This document shows positions 4,097-6,460 of a DNA stretch of 6,460 nt, piece after piece. Both the position numbers and the translations under genes were made by a program. This DNA is from Candidatus Saccharimonadota bacterium (GTDB taxonomy: Bacteria; Patescibacteriota; Saccharimonadia; Saccharimonadales; Saccharimonadaceae). The notes under the pieces were generated by a model. The model had not been told where the DNA came from. It did no database searches and was given only the letters and a program-made list of their open reading frames with translations. Positions within the stretch are counted from its first letter, which is position 1, and each line of letters begins with the position of its first letter. The DNA lies in NCBI GenBank assembly GCA_900555425.1, contig UNSM01000035.1, forward strand, positions 1-6,460. The letters are read 5' to 3'.

Positions 4097-5944
4097 TTAT
4101 TGTTTTGCGGCGCGTTTTCGCTCGTTTGCGTCCAGATATCGCTTGCGAAGTCGTAATGATTTTGGCGTAACTTCCAAAAGCTCGTCATCTTCGATAAAGT
4201 CGATACATTGCTCCAAGCTAAACTGCGTAAATGGCGTCAATTGCACAGTTCCATCCGACGATTTGGAACGCATGTTAGTCAAATGCTTGGCTTTGCAAAC
4301 GTTGATTTCGATGTCTTCTTGGCGATTGTAAATCCCGACAATCATTCCGGCGTAAACTTCTGTTCCTGGTCCGACCAATAATTCGCCACGGGCTTCGGCT
4401 GCTTGCAAAGCATAAGGTGTTGTCGTGCCAGCTTCAAATGCAATCAAAACTCCATTGCGGGTTTTTGGCAGTTTTCCGCCAAGCGGTTGATATCCGTGAG
4501 GCAGGGAATTCATAATCACCGTACCTCTGGTGGCGGTCAATAAAATGTTGCGCAGACCAATCAGAGCTCTCGTTGGCAAAATGTAAGTTAAACGAGCAGC
4601 GCCAGCGGTGGTCGTTTCCTGAGATTTCATTTCGGCGTGTCGCGCGCCAAGTTCTTGGCTAATCGCGCCGATAAATTCGCTTCCAACCTCAATTTGCAAT
4701 TCTTCAATCGGTTCTTTTTCGACGCCATCTTCGTTAATTGTGACAACTTGCGGTCGTCCAACTTCAAACTCAAAGCCCTCGCGTCGCATGGTTTCAATCA
4801 AAACACTCAAGTGCAACTCACCGCGTCCAGAAATCGTAAAGCCAATTCCGTTTTCCTCAACGCGTAGCGCCACGTTGGTTTCAAGCTCTCGCTTCAATCG
4901 GTCGCCAATTTGTCTGGATGTTGTGAATTCGCCCTCGCGACCTTTCATTGGACTGGTGTTCGGTCCGAGATACATGCTCAGAGTTGGAGCTTCGATGTCA
5001 ATTGTCGGCAGCGCCTCAGGCTGTTCTTTGTCGGCAATCGTATCGCCAATATGCGCGTCAGCCACGCCAACCAGCGCCACAATGTCGCCAGCAAAAGCTT
5101 CGTCAAGTTCTTCGCGATTTAATCCGCGATAGCCAAAAACTTTCTCAATTCGTGCAGAGCCCGCGACTTCGCCATTTTTCATCAAACTGACTTGCAAGCC
5201 ACGCTTAACAGATCCGCGAGCAATTCGCCCAATCGCGTATTTTCCTTGGAACGTGTCATATTGTAAGCTGGTAACAAGCAATTGAAACGCGCCATCTTCC
5301 GTCACGTCTGGCGCTGGAATGTCGTTAATAATCGCGTCAAAAATTGGCGTCAAATCCGCGTCTTCGTCGGTGTTTGCAGGAATTTCTTTCCATGATTTTC
5401 CGCCGCGTCCGATTGCGTAATAAATTGGATACTGCAATTGAGAATCGTCGGTCGCTAGCTCCAAAAACAGATCGCTCAACTCATCTTCAACTTCGGCAAT
5501 TCGTCTGGCTGGCTTGTCAATCTTGTTGATAATCACGACAGGCTTCAACCCCAGCTCAAGCGCCTTCGCTAATACGAATTTGGTCTGAGGCATCGGACCT
5601 TCCTGCGCGTCCACGATCAGCAGAACGCCGTCAGCCATATTCAAGGTTCGCTCAACTTCGCCAGAGAAATCGGCGTGTCCTGGCGTGTCGATGATGTTTA
5701 TCTTATAGTCACCGTAAAAAATCGACGTTTGTTTGGCGGTGATGGTGATACCGCGCTCGTGCTCTTGATCGCCGGAATCCATAATCAATTCTTGGCTCAT
5801 CTCGGCTTGGTTGTCGCGGAATGTTCGCGACTGCTTTAATAGCCCGTCAACCATGGTTGTTTTGCCGTGGTCGACGTGGGCAATAATGGCAATGTTTCGA
5901 ATCTTGCTAGCGTCCTTCATAAAAATATGGTCTGATATTAACAC
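4097..5944 (-). CDS. typA: Ribosome-associated translational GTPase TypA/BipA
   Basis: A 615-residue TypA/BipA, full family length. It is a translation-factor GTPase that binds the 70S ribosome at the EF-G site and helps ribosome assembly and stress adaptation. G-domain motifs: G1 AHVDHGKT (22-29), G2 region ERGITI (63-68), G3 DTPGHADF (86-93), G4 NKID (140-143). Later come the EF-Tu domain-2-like barrel, the [10 protein letters not shown] segment of the EF-G-type domain, and the family-specific C-terminal part with RALIGLRN and [22 protein letters not shown], ending in a basic [18 protein letters not shown]. The GTG at 5944 is chosen because AGAGG (5956-5952) lies 7 nt upstream; the ATG at 5920 (MKDASKIRN) fits the usual family N-terminus but lacks a ribosome binding site. 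It is followed by the shared bidirectional terminator and is probably monocistronic. Confidence 0.96.
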   Translation of the reverse strand: MLISDHIFMKDASKIRNIAIIAHVDHGKTTMVDGLLKQSRTFRDNQAEMSQELIMDSGDQEHERGITITAKQTSIFYGDYKINIIDTPGHADFSGEVERTLNMADGVLLIVDAQEGPMPQTKFVLAKALELGLKPVVIINKIDKPARRIAEVEDELSDLFLELATDDSQLQYPIYYAIGRGGKSWKEIPANTDEDADLTPIFDAIINDIPAPDVTEDGAFQLLVTSLQYDTFQGKYAIGRIARGSVKRGLQVSLMKNGEVAGSARIEKVFGYRGLNREELDEAFAGDIVALVGVADAHIGDTIADKEQPEALPTIDIEAPTLSMYLGPNTSPMKGREGEFTTSRQIGDRLKRELETNVALRVEENGIGFTISGRGELHLSVLIETMRREGFEFEVGRPQVVTINEDGVEKEPIEELQIEVGSEFIGAISQELGARHAEMKSQETTTAGAARLTYILPTRALIGLRNILLTATRGTVIMNSLPHGYQPLGGKLPKTRNGVLIAFEAGTTTPYALQAAEARGELLVGPGTEVYAGMIVGIYNRQEDIEINVCKAKHLTNMRSKSSDGTVQLTPFTQFSLEQCIDFIEDDELLEVTPKSLRLRKRYLDANERKRAAKQ

Positions 5945-5947
5945 AGA

Positions 5948-5974
5948 CCTTCCTCTTGATATAAAATTTTACCA
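5948..5974 (-). promoter_or_regulatory. typA extended -10 promoter and ribosome binding site
   Basis: On the minus strand TGG-TAAAAT (5974-5966) is an extended -10 with only a weak T-rich -35 (about 5994-5989). Initiation near 5959 gives a short leader with AGAGGAAGG (5956-5948). The spacing of that motif favours the GTG start at 5944 over the ATG at 5920. Confidence 0.5.
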
Positions 5975-6017
5975 CGATAAGGGGGAAATAAAAAGAGTGA
6001 AAGTTGTGTTTAATGCT

Positions 6018-6460
6018 TTAACATACTGTAATTTGCTGTTCGTCAAGTTGGTCTTTTGGAAAATTTATCAGCCGAGTTTTGCCATCGGCTCTATGTAAAA
6101 TATCTAAATCAGCCATTACTATACCGAGAGCTTGCGTTGCCAATTTAACTTGTGTCGGATTTATTTTTAATTCTTGGCGGGCTAATTTCTTCGCTTTTCT
6201 ATTATTCGTACAAGCTATTAGTAGGTCGGGATAGCCCAGTATGTCGTCTGACTGGGGTATGTACATTCCATAAGCAGGTTCTGTTCGGACGAAATAATTC
6301 ACGATCTTGTCTTGTCGAATATTTATCCCCCAACGTTTACGCTCTTCCACTAAAGCTTCATTTCTTTCAAGGTAATCACAGTATATATCCGTATGATGGT
6401 TCTCGGGAGATACTATTATGTGCCCAGTCGGCTTCCCGTTTGTAGATAATTCTCGCGAGA
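6018..6460 (-). CDS. Unrecognised protein, C-terminal part (partial); possibly ATP-grasp-like
   Basis: The minus frame ending in TAA at 6020-6018 stays open to the right window edge, giving at least 147 codons; the in-frame GTG at 6350 is internal, not a likely start. The part before it reads ...GKPTGHIIVSPENHHTDI and YCDYLERNEALVEERKRWG. I do not recognise the family with certainty. The pattern EERKRWGINIRQDKIVNYFVR, then VKLATQALGIVMADLDIL and DGKTRLINFPK, resembles the last third of ATP-grasp ligases of the RimK/YheC type, where an E-R strand is followed by A..LGL..AG.D and a terminal E.N metal-binding strand. Here the E.N position reads L-I-N, so the Glu would be missing. The gene is 73 nt upstream of typA on the same strand with no clear terminator between. 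Function is undetermined. Confidence 0.6.
   Translation of the reverse strand, partial: SRELSTNGKPTGHIIVSPENHHTDIYCDYLERNEALVEERKRWGINIRQDKIVNYFVRTEPAYGMYIPQSDDILGYPDLLIACTNNRKAKKLARQELKINPTQVKLATQALGIVMADLDILHRADGKTRLINFPKDQLDEQQITVC

Noticed and set aside
4637..5529. Several plus-strand open frames opposite typA.
   Set aside because: All lie inside the highly conserved typA coding region and have low-quality, Ser/Arg-rich translations without start signals.
6152..6445. Plus-strand 97-codon open frame at the right edge.
   Set aside because: It lies opposite the longer minus frame that is open to the window end and has coherent protein-like composition.

Overview
The window looks like ordinary bacterial chromosome, most likely from a Candidate Phyla Radiation/Patescibacteria lineage such as Saccharibacteria. 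That placement is an inference from gene style (stand-alone slipin, rarA, typA, short compact genes, CCA-encoding tRNAs, moderate GC) and no phylogenetic marker here settles it. The complete genes read through without internal TGA, and all seven visible stop codons are TAA or TAG, so nothing points to UGA recoding.

Layout. Positions 1-98 (minus) hold the first 32 codons of a GH13 alpha-glucosidase-type enzyme. Positions 144-907 (minus) hold a two-gene metal-responsive operon: a CsoR-family repressor with a 17-bp palindromic operator set exactly in its own promoter spacer, then a DUF4396 membrane protein with His-rich ends, joined by a TAATG overlap. Positions 1011-1353 form a tRNA island: Gly(GCC) and Phe(GAA) on minus and Gly(CCC) on plus, each with a readable promoter; the Phe and Gly(CCC) promoters interlock. 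Next come a slipin (minus) and rarA (plus), divergent across a 101-bp gap, and a small Pro/Gln-rich DUF2569-like membrane protein (plus). That gene converges on typA/bipA (minus) over a strong shared terminator. The right edge (6018-6460, minus) holds the C-terminal part of an unrecognised protein, possibly ATP-grasp-like, open to the window end.

The genes do not form one pathway: housekeeping functions (tRNAs, TypA, RarA, slipin) sit beside a small metal-response operon and a sugar enzyme. The most interesting signals are (i) a tRNA-Gly(GCC) in which the near-universal G19-C56 tertiary pair appears exchanged for U19-A56, (ii) three protein genes whose -10 box ends exactly 6 nt before the ATG, implying leaderless mRNAs, and (iii) the csoR-DUF4396 operon without a recognisable copper exporter or chaperone.
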